Below, in pieces: positions 28,350 to 38,041 of a DNA stretch of 64,000 nucleotides. The DNA is taken from contig NZ_JAHZQQ010000002.1 of assembly GCF_019930045.1 (NCBI RefSeq), positions 1-64,000 of the forward strand. Direction: 5' to 3'. The DNA comes from Streptococcus australis (GTDB lineage: Bacteria > Bacillota > Bacilli > Lactobacillales > Streptococcaceae). The translations under genes and the position numbers were made by a program. Below the pieces are notes generated by a model. The model did not search any database. It worked only from the letters and a program-made list of their open reading frames with translations, and was not told the DNA's origin. Numbering within the stretch: the first letter of the stretch is position 1; the number at the start of each line of letters is the position of its first letter.

Positions 28350-29636
28350 ATGACAAAACAATTGAAACGTCCTGAGGTTCTATCACCTGCGGGAACACTT
28401 GAAAAACTAAAGGTTGCTGTGCGCTATGGTGCGGATGCAGTCTTCATTGGTGGTCAGGCCTATGGTCTTCGTAGCCGTGCAGGAAACTTCACCTTTGAGC
28501 AAATGGAAGAAGGTGTCCAATTTGCGGCCAAGTATGGTGCCAAGGTCTATGTTGCAGCCAATATGGTCATGCATGAAGGAAATGAAGTTGGAGCTGGTGA
28601 ATGGTTCCGTCGCTTACGGGATATCGAAATCGCAGCGGTCATTGTTTCAGACCCTGCCTTGATTACCATCGCAGCGACAGAAGCACCTGGCTTGGAAATT
28701 CACCTCTCTACCCAAGCTAGTGCCACCAACTATGAAACTCTAGAGTTTTGGAAAGACTTGGGCTTGACACGGGTCGTTTTGGCTCGGGAAGTTTCAATGG
28801 AAGAACTAGCGGAAATTCGTAAGCGGACGGACGTTGAAATTGAAGCCTTTGTTCACGGAGCAATGTGTATTTCCTACTCTGGCCGTTGTACCTTGTCCAA
28901 TCATATGAGTATGCGGGATGCCAACCGTGGAGGATGTTCCCAATCTTGTCGTTGGAAGTATGATCTCTATGATATGCCATTTGGCCAAGAACGTAAGAGT
29001 CTCAAAGGGGAAATCCCGGAAGAATTCTCGATGTCAGCTGTGGATATGTCGATGATTGACCATATCCCTGATATGATTGAAAATGGAGTGGACAGCCTCA
29101 AGATTGAAGGTCGGATGAAGTCCATTCACTATGTCTCTACCGTAACGAACTGCTACAAGGCAGCTGTTGATGCTTATTTGGAAAGTCCTGAGAAGTTTGA
29201 AGCGATTAAGCAAGACTTGATTGATGAGATGTGGAAGGTAGCCCAACGTGAGTTGGCTACAGGATTCTATTACGGAACACCATCTGAAAACGAGCAACTG
29301 TTTGGGGCTCGTCGGAAGATTCCAGAGTACAAGTTTGTCGGAGAAGTGGTAGCCTATGATGCGGACAAGCAAATTGCGACCATTCGACAAAGAAATGTCA
29401 TCAATGAAGGAGACCAAGTAGAATTTTACGGACCTGGGTTCCGTCATTTTGAAACAGTCATTGAAGATTTGCATGATGCCAAGGGTAATAAAATTGATCG
29501 GGCTCCAAATCCGATGGAGTTATTGACCATTCATATGCCAACACCAGTTGAACCAGGTGATATGATCCGTGCTCTTAAAGAAGGCTTGATCAACCTCTAT
29601 AAAGAGGATGGAACCAGCCAAACAGTTCGTGCATAA
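28350..29636 (+). CDS. peptidase U32 family protein, TrhP2/YrrO-like subunit
   Basis: The larger partner, 428 residues from the second of two adjacent ATGs (28347 and 28350; AGGAG at 28340-28344 favours the second). It has the U32 signature EIEAFVHGAMCISYSGRC, and four cysteines at about residues 174, 181, 197 and 201 (counting from the first ATG) in the spacing expected for the [4Fe-4S] cluster of TrhP/RlhA-type U32 enzymes. A C-terminal beta-barrel domain begins near EYKFVGEVVAYDAD. The likely role is tRNA ho5U34 formation with the upstream subunit; protease activity is doubtful because no protease catalytic set is seen. Confidence 0.88.
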   Translation: MTKQLKRPEVLSPAGTLEKLKVAVRYGADAVFIGGQAYGLRSRAGNFTFEQMEEGVQFAAKYGAKVYVAANMVMHEGNEVGAGEWFRRLRDIEIAAVIVSDPALITIAATEAPGLEIHLSTQASATNYETLEFWKDLGLTRVVLAREVSMEELAEIRKRTDVEIEAFVHGAMCISYSGRCTLSNHMSMRDANRGGCSQSCRWKYDLYDMPFGQERKSLKGEIPEEFSMSAVDMSMIDHIPDMIENGVDSLKIEGRMKSIHYVSTVTNCYKAAVDAYLESPEKFEAIKQDLIDEMWKVAQRELATGFYYGTPSENEQLFGARRKIPEYKFVGEVVAYDADKQIATIRQRNVINEGDQVEFYGPGFRHFETVIEDLHDAKGNKIDRAPNPMELLTIHMPTPVEPGDMIRALKEGLINLYKEDGTSQTVRA

Positions 29637-29643
29637 AACGTAA

Positions 29644-29690
29644 AAAAAACACCGCATGCTTCCCGAGCTTGGAAGTTTACGGTGTTTTTT
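29644..29690. terminator. bidirectional terminator between convergent genes
   Basis: AAACACCG / CGGTGTTT outer stem with an inner GCTTCC/GGAAGT hairpin; T runs on both sides. The leftward gene ends within it. Confidence 0.85.
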
Positions 29691-29991
29691 GTTGTGCGAT
29701 TCGAATCGTATGTGGAACGAGACTAATCTTTTGAATGTCAGAAATTCGAATGATGGTTGACATACTCTTTTTAAAATTCTTGACAATGAGTTGTTTTCGT
29801 TCCTGATCATATTTCACGATATCGCCTGTAAAACTCTTATTTTGGAAGATGACATGGACTCCTTGTTTTTTTCGAAGGGCCAGTTCAATAATCTGAATCG
29901 TTTTACCATCCTCTAAAGGAGCTGGTTGAGAGGTTTTATCGTTGAAAAATTCATTTGCTCGGTCCTTGAGAAGCTCAAGAAATCTTTTCAT
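29677..29991 (-). CDS. conserved-type hypothetical protein, 104 residues
   Basis: I do not recognise this family with certainty. The product starts MKRFLELLKDRANEFFND, a basic amphipathic helix, and then has an all-beta-looking domain (TIQIIELALRKKQGVHVIF, FTGDIVKYDQERKQLIVKNF, TIIRISDIQKISLVPH) that resembles small barrel proteins such as YolD-like domains. The frame is open for 46 codons further upstream, but GGAG lies just before this ATG and the promoter (TTTACA-N17-TATAAT, 30022-30050) lies within that extension, so the longer form is not the real start. It is divergent from the ydbC-like gene. Cytoplasmic; function unknown. Confidence 0.7.
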   Translation of the reverse strand: MKRFLELLKDRANEFFNDKTSQPAPLEDGKTIQIIELALRKKQGVHVIFQNKSFTGDIVKYDQERKQLIVKNFKKSMSTIIRISDIQKISLVPHTIRIAQQKTP

Positions 29992-30021
29992 AGCATAATT
30001 CTCCATAAGTTGATACAATAT

Positions 30022-30050
30022 ATTATAGAAAATTTCATTCATTTTGTAAA
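30022..30050 (-). promoter_or_regulatory. promoter of the 104-residue hypothetical protein
   Basis: On the minus strand TTTACA, exactly 17 nt, TATAAT; near consensus. Confidence 0.8.
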
Positions 30051-30096
30051 ATTTTTTACGAATTATTAAGGTGAAAGACATTGAAAGGAGTATGAA

Positions 30097-30309
30097 ATGG
30101 CAGATTTTAGTTTTGAAATTGAAGAACAACTCTTGGTCTTATCTGAAAATGAAAAAGGATGGACCAAGGAGTTAAACCGGGTTAGCTTTAATGGAGCACC
30201 TGCCAAGTATGATATCCGAACTTGGAGCCCAGACCATACGAAGATGGGCAAGGGGATCACGCTCACCAATGAAGAATTCCAAGTTCTGCTAGATGCATTT
30301 AAACAATAA
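30097..30309 (+). CDS. YdbC/PC4-like single-stranded DNA-binding protein
   Basis: A 70-residue protein matching the YdbC family of lactic acid bacteria, small homodimeric relatives of the eukaryotic coactivator PC4 that bind single-stranded DNA. The PC4-like pattern is the beta-strand run FEIEEQLLVLSENEKGWTKELNRVSFNG, APAKYDIRTWSPDH and a C-terminal helix LTNEEFQVLLDAFK. GAAAGGAGT precedes the ATG. It is divergent from the 104-residue gene and followed directly by repeat copy B, whose right end supplies the terminator. A role in transcription or repair is inferred from the family only. Confidence 0.82.
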   Translation: MADFSFEIEEQLLVLSENEKGWTKELNRVSFNGAPAKYDIRTWSPDHTKMGKGITLTNEEFQVLLDAFKQ

Positions 30310-30325
30310 TAGACTGAGTAAGAAA

Positions 30326-30500
30326 GAGAGTGGGACAGAAATTGGTAATTCGTTAGAATTCGTTTTTGTCTTCCCACCTCCGCATAGTTGAGTAGGGCTG
30401 TAAAAGCTGATGAAATCAGCGTGGTAGAGCCCACTCAACCATTGCGTCTTGCTCGATAATCCAAAGACAATTGAGAGGCTAGGACTTTTGTCCCGGCCTC
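30326..30500 (+). repeat. ~175-bp structured dispersed repeat, copy B
   Basis: Plus-orientation copy. Same nested arms as copies A and C: AGTTGAGTAGGGCT with AGCCCACTCAAC and the GCTGAT-GAA-ATCAGC tip. The last ~27 nt form a terminator hairpin, GAGGCT-A-GGAC closing on TTTT with GTCC-C-GGCCTC, followed by T6 (30501-30506). It differs from copy C at about a dozen positions. The remaining 30507-30571 holds nothing visible. Confidence 0.9.
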
Positions 30501-30571
30501 TTTTTTGATGTTTTCAATAATTATAGCTTGAAACTATATCCTATTCAAGAAAACAAGATTAACGCAAATCA

Positions 30572-30600
30572 TTGTGGATGATGGGATGGACTGTTATAAT
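30572..30600 (+). promoter_or_regulatory. promoter of the cyclase-family gene
   Basis: TTGTGG, 17 nt, TATAAT, 47 nt before the ATG. Confidence 0.75.
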
Positions 30601-30647
30601 AACCTTATTCGTTTATCTCATGTAGCACTTATAGGAAAGGAATCCAT

Positions 30648-31379
30648 ATGTCAGATTTACTAAGTATTTATAAAGAATTGCAAGCAAAAAAATGGGTGGA
30701 CTTGAGTCACCAAATCAATGCAGAAAGTCCACACTTCCCTGCCCTTCCTGCCTTGCAACAAGAAGACCTCTTCACATTGAAAGATGGATTCCATGTCCAA
30801 AAATTTACAGTAGTTGGTCAATACGGAACGCATATCGATGCACCGATTCACTTTGTAGAAGGTGGTCGTTGGTTGGATGAGATTGACCTCAAAGATCTCC
30901 TCTTGCCACTCTATGTTATCGACAAGTCTAAAGAAGTTGCTGCGAATCCAAACTTTATCTTGAGCAAACAAGATATCTTAGACTTTGAGGCAGAGCATGG
31001 ACAAATTGCTGAGGGTGCTTTTGTTGCCTTCCGTAGTGATTGGTCAAAACGTTGGCCAGATCAAGATGCTATGCGTAACCTGGATGAAAATGGGGTTCAA
31101 CAAAGTCCAGGATGGAGCCGTGAAGCTCTAGAATTCTTGATTCATGAACGTCATGTTAAGGCTGTAGGTCACGAGACTTTTGATACAGATGCTGGTATTC
31201 CAGCAGCAGAACATGGCTTGGTCAATGAATACTACCTTTTGGAGCAAAATATCTACCAAGTAGAAGTCTTAAACCACTTGGATCAAGTGCCAGCAGTAGG
31301 TGCCTTGATTTCAATTGCTTTCCCTCACTGGGACAAGGCAACTGGTTCACCTGTCCGTGCCATTGCTATCTTGCCTTAA
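30648..31379 (+). CDS. cyclase-family (kynurenine formamidase-like) metal hydrolase
   Basis: A 243-residue member of the cyclase/KynB/isatin-hydrolase superfamily, cytoplasmic Mn2+ or Zn2+-dependent amidohydrolases. The metal site motif is GTHIDAPIHF at residues 60-69 (His62, Asp64, His68), with HVKAVGHETFDTDAG and AAEHG later. No kynurenine or tryptophan genes are nearby, so KynB activity should not be assumed; the natural substrate is open. AGGAAAGGAA precedes the ATG. Monocistronic, with its own promoter and terminator. Confidence 0.87.
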   Translation: MSDLLSIYKELQAKKWVDLSHQINAESPHFPALPALQQEDLFTLKDGFHVQKFTVVGQYGTHIDAPIHFVEGGRWLDEIDLKDLLLPLYVIDKSKEVAANPNFILSKQDILDFEAEHGQIAEGAFVAFRSDWSKRWPDQDAMRNLDENGVQQSPGWSREALEFLIHERHVKAVGHETFDTDAGIPAAEHGLVNEYYLLEQNIYQVEVLNHLDQVPAVGALISIAFPHWDKATGSPVRAIAILP

Positions 31380-31386
31380 AAAAACT

Positions 31387-31415
31387 GAGCCTGAAGCGTA
31401 TCTTCAGGCTCTTTT
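31387..31415 (+). terminator. terminator of the cyclase-family gene
   Basis: GAGCCTGAAG / CTTCAGGCTC stem, 5-nt loop, TTTT. Confidence 0.88.
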
Positions 31416-31558
31416 ATATGGATGTTGAAATCTATTAGTGAATCTGATGGTTATCTTATCAAACCTTCTTATCTTACAAAAATGTAAGGAAAGAAAGTTA
31501 AAATGAAAGATTAGACTATGGTAGCTCCAATGATGATCCATTAAAATATAAACAGAAG

Positions 31559-31584
31559 AAAAAGGCTTGTCGAACAAACCTTTT
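31559..31584 (-). terminator. gor terminator
   Basis: On the minus strand GGTTTGT-TCG-ACAAGCC with one wobble pair and T5 tail, 6 nt after the stop. Confidence 0.75.
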
Positions 31585-31590
31585 CTGATA

Positions 31591-32940
31591 TTAGCGCATG
31601 GTAACGAATTCTTCGGATCCAGTTGGATGAATAGCGACGGTCGCATCGAAATCGGCTTTTGTGGCTCCCATCTTGATAGCAACAGCAAATCCTTGGATCA
31701 TTTCGTCCACCCCATACCCAAGACCATGGAGACCGACAACGGTTTCTTCCGGTCCTGCAGTGATGAGTTTAAATTTAGCCAACTGACGATGTTGGGTCAC
31801 AGCTGAATACATCGAGGCGAAACTTGAAGTATAGACCTTGATAGCTTCTTTTCCATATTGTTTTTCAGCTTCTTCTTGAGTGAGACCGACTGTACCAATA
31901 GCAGGATGGGAAAAGATAACGGTCGGAATGGTTGCGTAGTCCATTTTAGCATTGGTTTTTCCATTAAAGAGACGTTCGGATAGGGTACGCCCTGCCTTGA
32001 TAGCGACAGGAGTTAATTCTTTTTCGCCCGTGACATCCCCAAGAGCATAGATGCCAGGAACAACCGTATTCTGGTATTCATCCACTGCAATGAATCCTTT
32101 TTCATTTAAGGTGACACCTGCAGCTTCTAGATGGAGGTCTTGGACGTTTGGTTTTCGTCCGGTCGCCCAGATGACATGATCAGCGACAAAAGATGTTTGG
32201 TCTTCGAAATAAACTCGGATTTGACCATTTTCTTCCTTCGTGAGTTGAACAGGAACCTTGTGAGGATGGAGAGGCAATCCTTGTTTATCCATCTCCTCCA
32301 TTAAGCCATCGACAATGTAAGAATCAAACTTTCTTAAGGGACGATCCCCTCGAACGAAGAGGTCTGTCTTAACACCAAGGGCATGGAGAACACCGGCTAG
32401 TTCTACCGCAATGTAGCCAGCGCCAATAATGGCAACTGATTTTGGTAGTTCTTCCCAAGCAAAGACATCGTCAGAGGTTTCTCCTAAATCTGCTCCAGGT
32501 AGATCTGGGATATAAGCATGAGCCCCTGTAGCGATCACAATGTGTTTAGCCTTGATGGTTTCCCCGTTGACTTCTACTGTATGGGCGTCAACAAAGCGAG
32601 CACGACCTTGGATACACTCCACACCATTTCGTTTAAAACTGCCATCATAAGAAGAACGAGCCCGATCAATATAAGCTTCGCGATTTTTTCTTAAGGTTGC
32701 GAAATCAAAATTGGTCTGTTCAGAAGTAAACCCATAATCTGGACCGTAATCACGAATGGCTTCAGCAATTTGGGCGCCATACCACATAATTTTTTTAGGG
32801 ACACATCCTTTGTTGACACAGGTCCCACCTAGTTGCTTTTCTTCAATAACAGCAGCTCGGGCTCCATGTTCTCCAGCTCGGTTCATGGTAGCAATCCCTC
32901 CGCTACCTCCACCAATGGAGATAATATCAAATTCTTTCAT
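31591..32940 (-). CDS. gor: glutathione-disulfide reductase
   Basis: FAD-dependent NADPH oxidoreductase that regenerates glutathione, 449 residues. N-terminal FAD site GGGSGG (residues 10-15), redox-active disulfide [13 protein letters not shown] with C41 and C46, NAD(P)H-binding fold around [23 protein letters not shown] motif IYALGDVTG, and the C-terminal catalytic dyad HPTGSEE. Streptococci import or make glutathione for peroxide defence, and this species probably makes H2O2. It is divergent from the MacAB-like operon, as in pneumococcus. Its promoter (32972-33000) contains a perfect inverted repeat, so specific regulation is likely. Confidence 0.95.
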   Translation of the reverse strand: MKEFDIISIGGGSGGIATMNRAGEHGARAAVIEEKQLGGTCVNKGCVPKKIMWYGAQIAEAIRDYGPDYGFTSEQTNFDFATLRKNREAYIDRARSSYDGSFKRNGVECIQGRARFVDAHTVEVNGETIKAKHIVIATGAHAYIPDLPGADLGETSDDVFAWEELPKSVAIIGAGYIAVELAGVLHALGVKTDLFVRGDRPLRKFDSYIVDGLMEEMDKQGLPLHPHKVPVQLTKEENGQIRVYFEDQTSFVADHVIWATGRKPNVQDLHLEAAGVTLNEKGFIAVDEYQNTVVPGIYALGDVTGEKELTPVAIKAGRTLSERLFNGKTNAKMDYATIPTVIFSHPAIGTVGLTQEEAEKQYGKEAIKVYTSSFASMYSAVTQHRQLAKFKLITAGPEETVVGLHGLGYGVDEMIQGFAVAIKMGATKADFDATVAIHPTGSEEFVTMR

Positions 32941-32971
32941 GATTAGTACTCCTTTGTTGATTTACACTTTC

Positions 32972-33000
32972 ATTGTAACAACAAAGGTTACAAAAATCAA
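32972..33000 (-). promoter_or_regulatory. gor promoter
   Basis: On the minus strand TTGATT, 17 nt, TACAAT. Confidence 0.75.
32973..32993. promoter_or_regulatory. candidate operator in the gor promoter
   Basis: TTGTAAC-N7-GTTACAA, a perfect 7-bp inverted repeat covering the -10 and spacer. A second perfect 9-bp pair, CCTTTGTTG (32951-32959) and CAACAAAGG (32979-32987), overlaps it. The regulator is unknown. Confidence 0.5.
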
Positions 33001-33140
33001 GAAATTGCCATCGTTGAACAGGAAGAGAAAACAAGATAGCAAAAAAAACGTGCAAAACAGATGATTCTGAATTGAAAAATGAGGAAATATGATATACTAA
33101 ACTTATAATTTGAAACGCTTTCGAATATTGGAGGAAAGAA

Positions 33141-34298
33141 ATGAAGAAATTTAAAAAATGGCAAATTATTACAGCGACTGGTGCTGCTATAGCAGTTGTA
33201 GGAATGGGGAGCTGGCTTGCTTTTGGAAAATCAGGTAGTGGCCCTGAAGAAATGGTCGATATGACACCTATGGTACAAACCGTGAAAGAAGGTTCGATTG
33301 CTTCCTCTGTTTTATTGACAGGTAAGGTCACAGCCAATCAAGAACAATATATTTATTTTGACGGAACCAAAGGAGATTTGCAATCCATCCTAGTGAATGT
33401 CGGGGATCAAGTAACCGCCGGCCAAGCTATTGTTCAATATAGTAGTACAGAAGCGCAATCTGCCTATGACGCGGCGGTACGTGCGGTCAATAAGGCAGAT
33501 CGTCAATTGAACGATCTCATGACCAATGGAGTGACCATTGATACAACAGGGGATGAGGAAGCAGATAGCAAATCAGCCTCTCAAGCCCAACGCTCTTTGG
33601 ACACACAAGTGGGTGATTTGCGCGATGCCCGTGCGGATGCTGTAGCCAATATGGAAAAAGCTAAAGCTTTGTTGGATGCTACAACCGTAAAAAGTAGTAC
33701 AGATGGAACGGTTGTAGAAGTCAATAAAGACGTTTCCAAATCAACAACCGGAACCAACCAAACCCTGGTTCATATCGTCAGCAACGGTAACCTTCAAGTA
33801 AAAGGTGAGTTGTCTGAATACAATCTAGCCAACATTTCAGTTGGTCAAGAAGTGACCTTAACCTCTAAGGTCTATCCTGGAAAAAAATGGACTGGAAAGA
33901 TTAGCTACGTTGCCAACTATCCGACAGATGCTGGTCAGGCTGGTGCGAATGCCGCAGGTTCTGGACAAGGAACAGGGGGAGCTAAATATCCGTTTACGGT
34001 AGATATTACCAGTGAGATTGGTGATTTGAAACAAGGTTTTTCTGTCAATATTGAAGTAAAAAGTTCAACCATCCATCCTTTAGTTCCTGTGACAAGTGTC
34101 TTATCAGACGGCGATCAAAGCTATGTTTGGACCATTGAAGCTGGCAAGGCTAAAAAAGTCAATGTTACCTTAGGAAATGCAGATGCAGAAAATCAAGAAG
34201 TCTTATCTGGTTTGAAGAAAGATGCGCAAGTGATCATCAACCCTTCTGGCGATTTGGAAGATGGGAAAGAGGTCGGAAAATATGACAAAATTGATTGA
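33141..34298 (+). CDS. MacA-like periplasmic-adaptor subunit of an ABC efflux system
   Basis: A 385-residue membrane-fusion/adaptor protein. N-terminal signal anchor (about residues 7-29), barrel-sandwich (lipoyl-like) halves around GDQVTAGQAIVQY and TVKSSTDGTVVEVNKDVS, a short helical hairpin between them (about 110-180), beta-barrel (GQEVTLTSKVYPGKKWTGKISY) and a C-terminal membrane-proximal domain (VPVTSVLSDGDQSYVW). First gene of a three-gene operon matching pneumococcal Spr0693-0695, a MacAB-like pump linked to tolerance of antimicrobial peptides and some macrolides. AGGAGGAAAG is a good ribosome site. The substrate here is inferred. Confidence 0.9.
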   Translation: MKKFKKWQIITATGAAIAVVGMGSWLAFGKSGSGPEEMVDMTPMVQTVKEGSIASSVLLTGKVTANQEQYIYFDGTKGDLQSILVNVGDQVTAGQAIVQYSSTEAQSAYDAAVRAVNKADRQLNDLMTNGVTIDTTGDEEADSKSASQAQRSLDTQVGDLRDARADAVANMEKAKALLDATTVKSSTDGTVVEVNKDVSKSTTGTNQTLVHIVSNGNLQVKGELSEYNLANISVGQEVTLTSKVYPGKKWTGKISYVANYPTDAGQAGANAAGSGQGTGGAKYPFTVDITSEIGDLKQGFSVNIEVKSSTIHPLVPVTSVLSDGDQSYVWTIEAGKAKKVNVTLGNADAENQEVLSGLKKDAQVIINPSGDLEDGKEVGKYDKID

Positions 34299-34977
34299 GC
34301 TGAAAAACATCAATAAAAGTTATCAAAATGGCGATCAAACCTTGCAGGTATTAAAGGATATCCATTTAGATGTGGAAGAAGGGGAATTTCTAGCTATTAT
34401 GGGACCTTCCGGGTCTGGGAAATCTACCCTAATGAATATCATTGGTCTTCTGGATCGTCCGACCAGTGGCGAATACCGCTTGGAAGGGGAAGAAGTTGGA
34501 AATCTTAGTGAGAAAAAGTTGGCCCAGGTTCGTAATGAGCAAATAGGCTTTGTCTTCCAACAATTCTTTCTCCTATCAAAACTCAATGCCTTTCAAAATG
34601 TCGAGCTTCCCTTGATTTATGCAGGAGTAAATCCTTCTAAACGAAAGGAATTAGCTGAACAATTTTTAAAGAAAGTTGAGCTAGATACGCGGATGCACCA
34701 CCTTCCTTCGGAATTGTCTGGAGGGCAAAAACAACGGGTGGCCATCGCGCGTGCTTTGGTCAATCATCCTTCTATTATCTTAGCGGATGAACCAACAGGA
34801 GCTCTTGACTCCAAGACCGGCGATCAGATTATGGAGCTTTTGACAGCCCTCAATCAAGAAGGCAAAACCATTATCATGGTGACCCATGAAACGGAGATTG
34901 CTGCCTATGCCAAACGTCAGATTGTCATTCGAGATGGAGTGATTTCTTCGGATAGCCGCAACGAAAGGAGGGCCTGA
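34282..34977 (+). CDS. ABC transporter ATP-binding protein, MacB/LolD type
   Basis: A 231-residue ATPase of the MacB/LolD/FtsE class. Walker A GPSGSGKST at residues 41-49, Q loop FVFQQFFLL, signature LSGGQKQR, Walker B IILADEPTGALD, H loop VTHE. ATG 34261 would add MGKRSEN, but MTKLIELKNI is the normal start; it lies 17 nt inside the adaptor gene. Its stop shares one base with the permease start. In this class ATP hydrolysis drives mechanotransmission through the permease rather than classical membrane-spanning transport. Confidence 0.93.
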   Translation: MTKLIELKNINKSYQNGDQTLQVLKDIHLDVEEGEFLAIMGPSGSGKSTLMNIIGLLDRPTSGEYRLEGEEVGNLSEKKLAQVRNEQIGFVFQQFFLLSKLNAFQNVELPLIYAGVNPSKRKELAEQFLKKVELDTRMHHLPSELSGGQKQRVAIARALVNHPSIILADEPTGALDSKTGDQIMELLTALNQEGKTIIMVTHETEIAAYAKRQIVIRDGVISSDSRNERRA

Positions 34978-36329
34978 TGCAGAACTGGAAATTCGCTATT
35001 AGTTCCATTATGGGACATAAAATGAGATCGTTCTTAACCATGGTAGGGATTATCATCGGGGTTGCCTCAGTCGTTGTCATCATGGCTCTCGGAGATGGGA
35101 TGAAAGCGGGAGTGACTAAGACCTTTACCAAGGATCAACAATATGTTCAGATTTCCTATTCCGCCCGAAAGAGTGGCTACATGACTGGTTTTAATCTTGG
35201 ACCAGAACCTGTCTCAGAAGAAGGAGGCGCAGAAGGTGGTGGCGAAGGCGGTGTTGCCAGTGAAGAAGACCAAGGAATGTCACCGCCAGCTGGCTATGGA
35301 GAGGAAAGTAGCGAAGACGTTGACAACCCAATCCTTGAAACACCACCCGTCGTTCAAGAAGAATGGGTCAAGGAATTGACCAAGATTCCTGGCATTGATG
35401 GCTACTATGTTGGTAATACGGCTAATGCCACGATCTCCTATCAGAAGAAAAAATCTGAAGGGGTCAATATCATGGGGGTCAATGATACTTATTTCTCAGT
35501 AAGAAAATTTGAATTGGTTTCAGGAAGAAAACTGAATCCTTCAGATTATCAGAGTTTCTCACGGGTCATCATGTTGGATGAAGGCTTAGCTTCGACCTTA
35601 TTTGGGACGGAAAGTGCCCTCAACCAAGTGGTTGCTGTCGGAGACAACAACTATCGGGTGGTAGGGATCTTCAAGGACCCAAATGCTGGATCTGCATTAT
35701 ACGGGGTTTCTTCTGGAGGAAGTGCCTTGATGGCCAATACCCAAGTAGCTTCAGAATTTGGAACAGAAGAAATTTCTACTATTGTGGTGCATATCCCGGA
35801 TGTCAAACAGATTAAACCAACTGGGATCGAAGCGGCGAAAAAATTAACCGAGTTATCGGGAGTTCGCCAAGGAGAATTCCAAATCTTTAACATGGATAGT
35901 ATCTTGGAGCAGACCAATCAAATGCTCGGTATTATGACAACAGTCATCGGAGCGATTGCAGGAATCTCCCTTCTCGTTGGTGGGATTGGGGTCATGAATA
36001 TCATGTTGGTATCTGTGACTGAGCGGACACGTGAAATCGGTCTGAGAAAAGCTCTTGGAGCTACTCGTGGAAAAATCTTGATTCAATTCCTCATCGAATC
36101 CATGGTCTTGACCATGATGGGAGGAATTCTCGGTCTGGGATTGGCTTATGGTGTCAATGCCCTCATCGCCACAGCTGCCGCAGGTGCTCTAGAAGGACCA
36201 CCAGTCGTCTCCATGTCAGTGGCTATCGGAAGTATCATCTTTTCAGCTTGTGTCGGAATTGTCTTTGGTATCTTACCAGCAAGCAAGGCATCAAAACTCG
36301 ATCCGATTGAAGCTCTTCGCTATGAATAA
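34977..36329 (+). CDS. ABC transporter permease, MacB type
   Basis: A 450-residue MacB-fold permease: one N-terminal membrane helix (about 19-39), a large extracellular domain and three C-terminal helices (about 320-440) with the conserved RTREIGLRKALGATRGKILIQFLIE coupling helix. The unusual part is a Gly/Glu/Ser-rich insert at about residues 76-120 (GPEPVSEEGGAEGGGEGG, then SEEDQGMSPPAGYGEESSED), with no hydrophobic residues to speak of, in the outer domain. It forms the pump with the two upstream gene products. A terminator at 36386 ends the operon. Confidence 0.92.
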   Translation: MQNWKFAISSIMGHKMRSFLTMVGIIIGVASVVVIMALGDGMKAGVTKTFTKDQQYVQISYSARKSGYMTGFNLGPEPVSEEGGAEGGGEGGVASEEDQGMSPPAGYGEESSEDVDNPILETPPVVQEEWVKELTKIPGIDGYYVGNTANATISYQKKKSEGVNIMGVNDTYFSVRKFELVSGRKLNPSDYQSFSRVIMLDEGLASTLFGTESALNQVVAVGDNNYRVVGIFKDPNAGSALYGVSSGGSALMANTQVASEFGTEEISTIVVHIPDVKQIKPTGIEAAKKLTELSGVRQGEFQIFNMDSILEQTNQMLGIMTTVIGAIAGISLLVGGIGVMNIMLVSVTERTREIGLRKALGATRGKILIQFLIESMVLTMMGGILGLGLAYGVNALIATAAAGALEGPPVVSMSVAIGSIIFSACVGIVFGILPASKASKLDPIEALRYE

Positions 36330-36385
36330 GGATGAATGACCTATATTGTTGACTCGGATGAAGTAAAATTTGATTATGAATGAAT

Positions 36386-36435
36386 GGAATGTGATGGAAA
36401 AGGGAGAAGGAACCCTTTCCTTCCATTCCTTTTTT
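36386..36435 (+). terminator. terminator of the MacAB-like operon
   Basis: GGAATG...GGAAAAGGG pairs with CCCTTTCC...CATTCC; T6 tail. Confidence 0.8.
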
Positions 36436-36476
36436 CATTTTTCCTGCTCAAGAATAGTGTATTTCCCCGTCAAATA

Positions 36477-36485
36477 TGATAAAAT
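36477..36485 (+). promoter_or_regulatory. lysS promoter, extended -10
   Basis: TGATAAAAT, 27 nt before the ATG. Confidence 0.6.
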
Positions 36486-36497
36486 AGGGGAGAATAA

Positions 36498-38003
<1,506 letters not shown>

Positions 38004-38011
38004 GCTAAAAG

Positions 38012-38041
38012 AAAACACTGATCACAAGATCAGTGTTTTTT
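38012..38041. terminator. bidirectional terminator between lysS and the phosphatase gene
   Basis: AAAACACTGATC-ACAA-GATCAGTGTTTT; the leftward stop codon lies at its edge. Confidence 0.88.

Noticed and set aside
29992-30129. N-terminal extension of the 104-residue minus-strand protein
   Set aside because: The TTTACA-N17-TATAAT promoter lies inside this stretch, so it cannot be translated from that transcript, and the closest GGAG site belongs to the downstream ATG.
33111-33124. cre-like TGAAACGCTTTCGA before the MacA-like gene
   Set aside because: Centre and right arm depart from the CcpA consensus at about four positions; the symmetry is off by one base.
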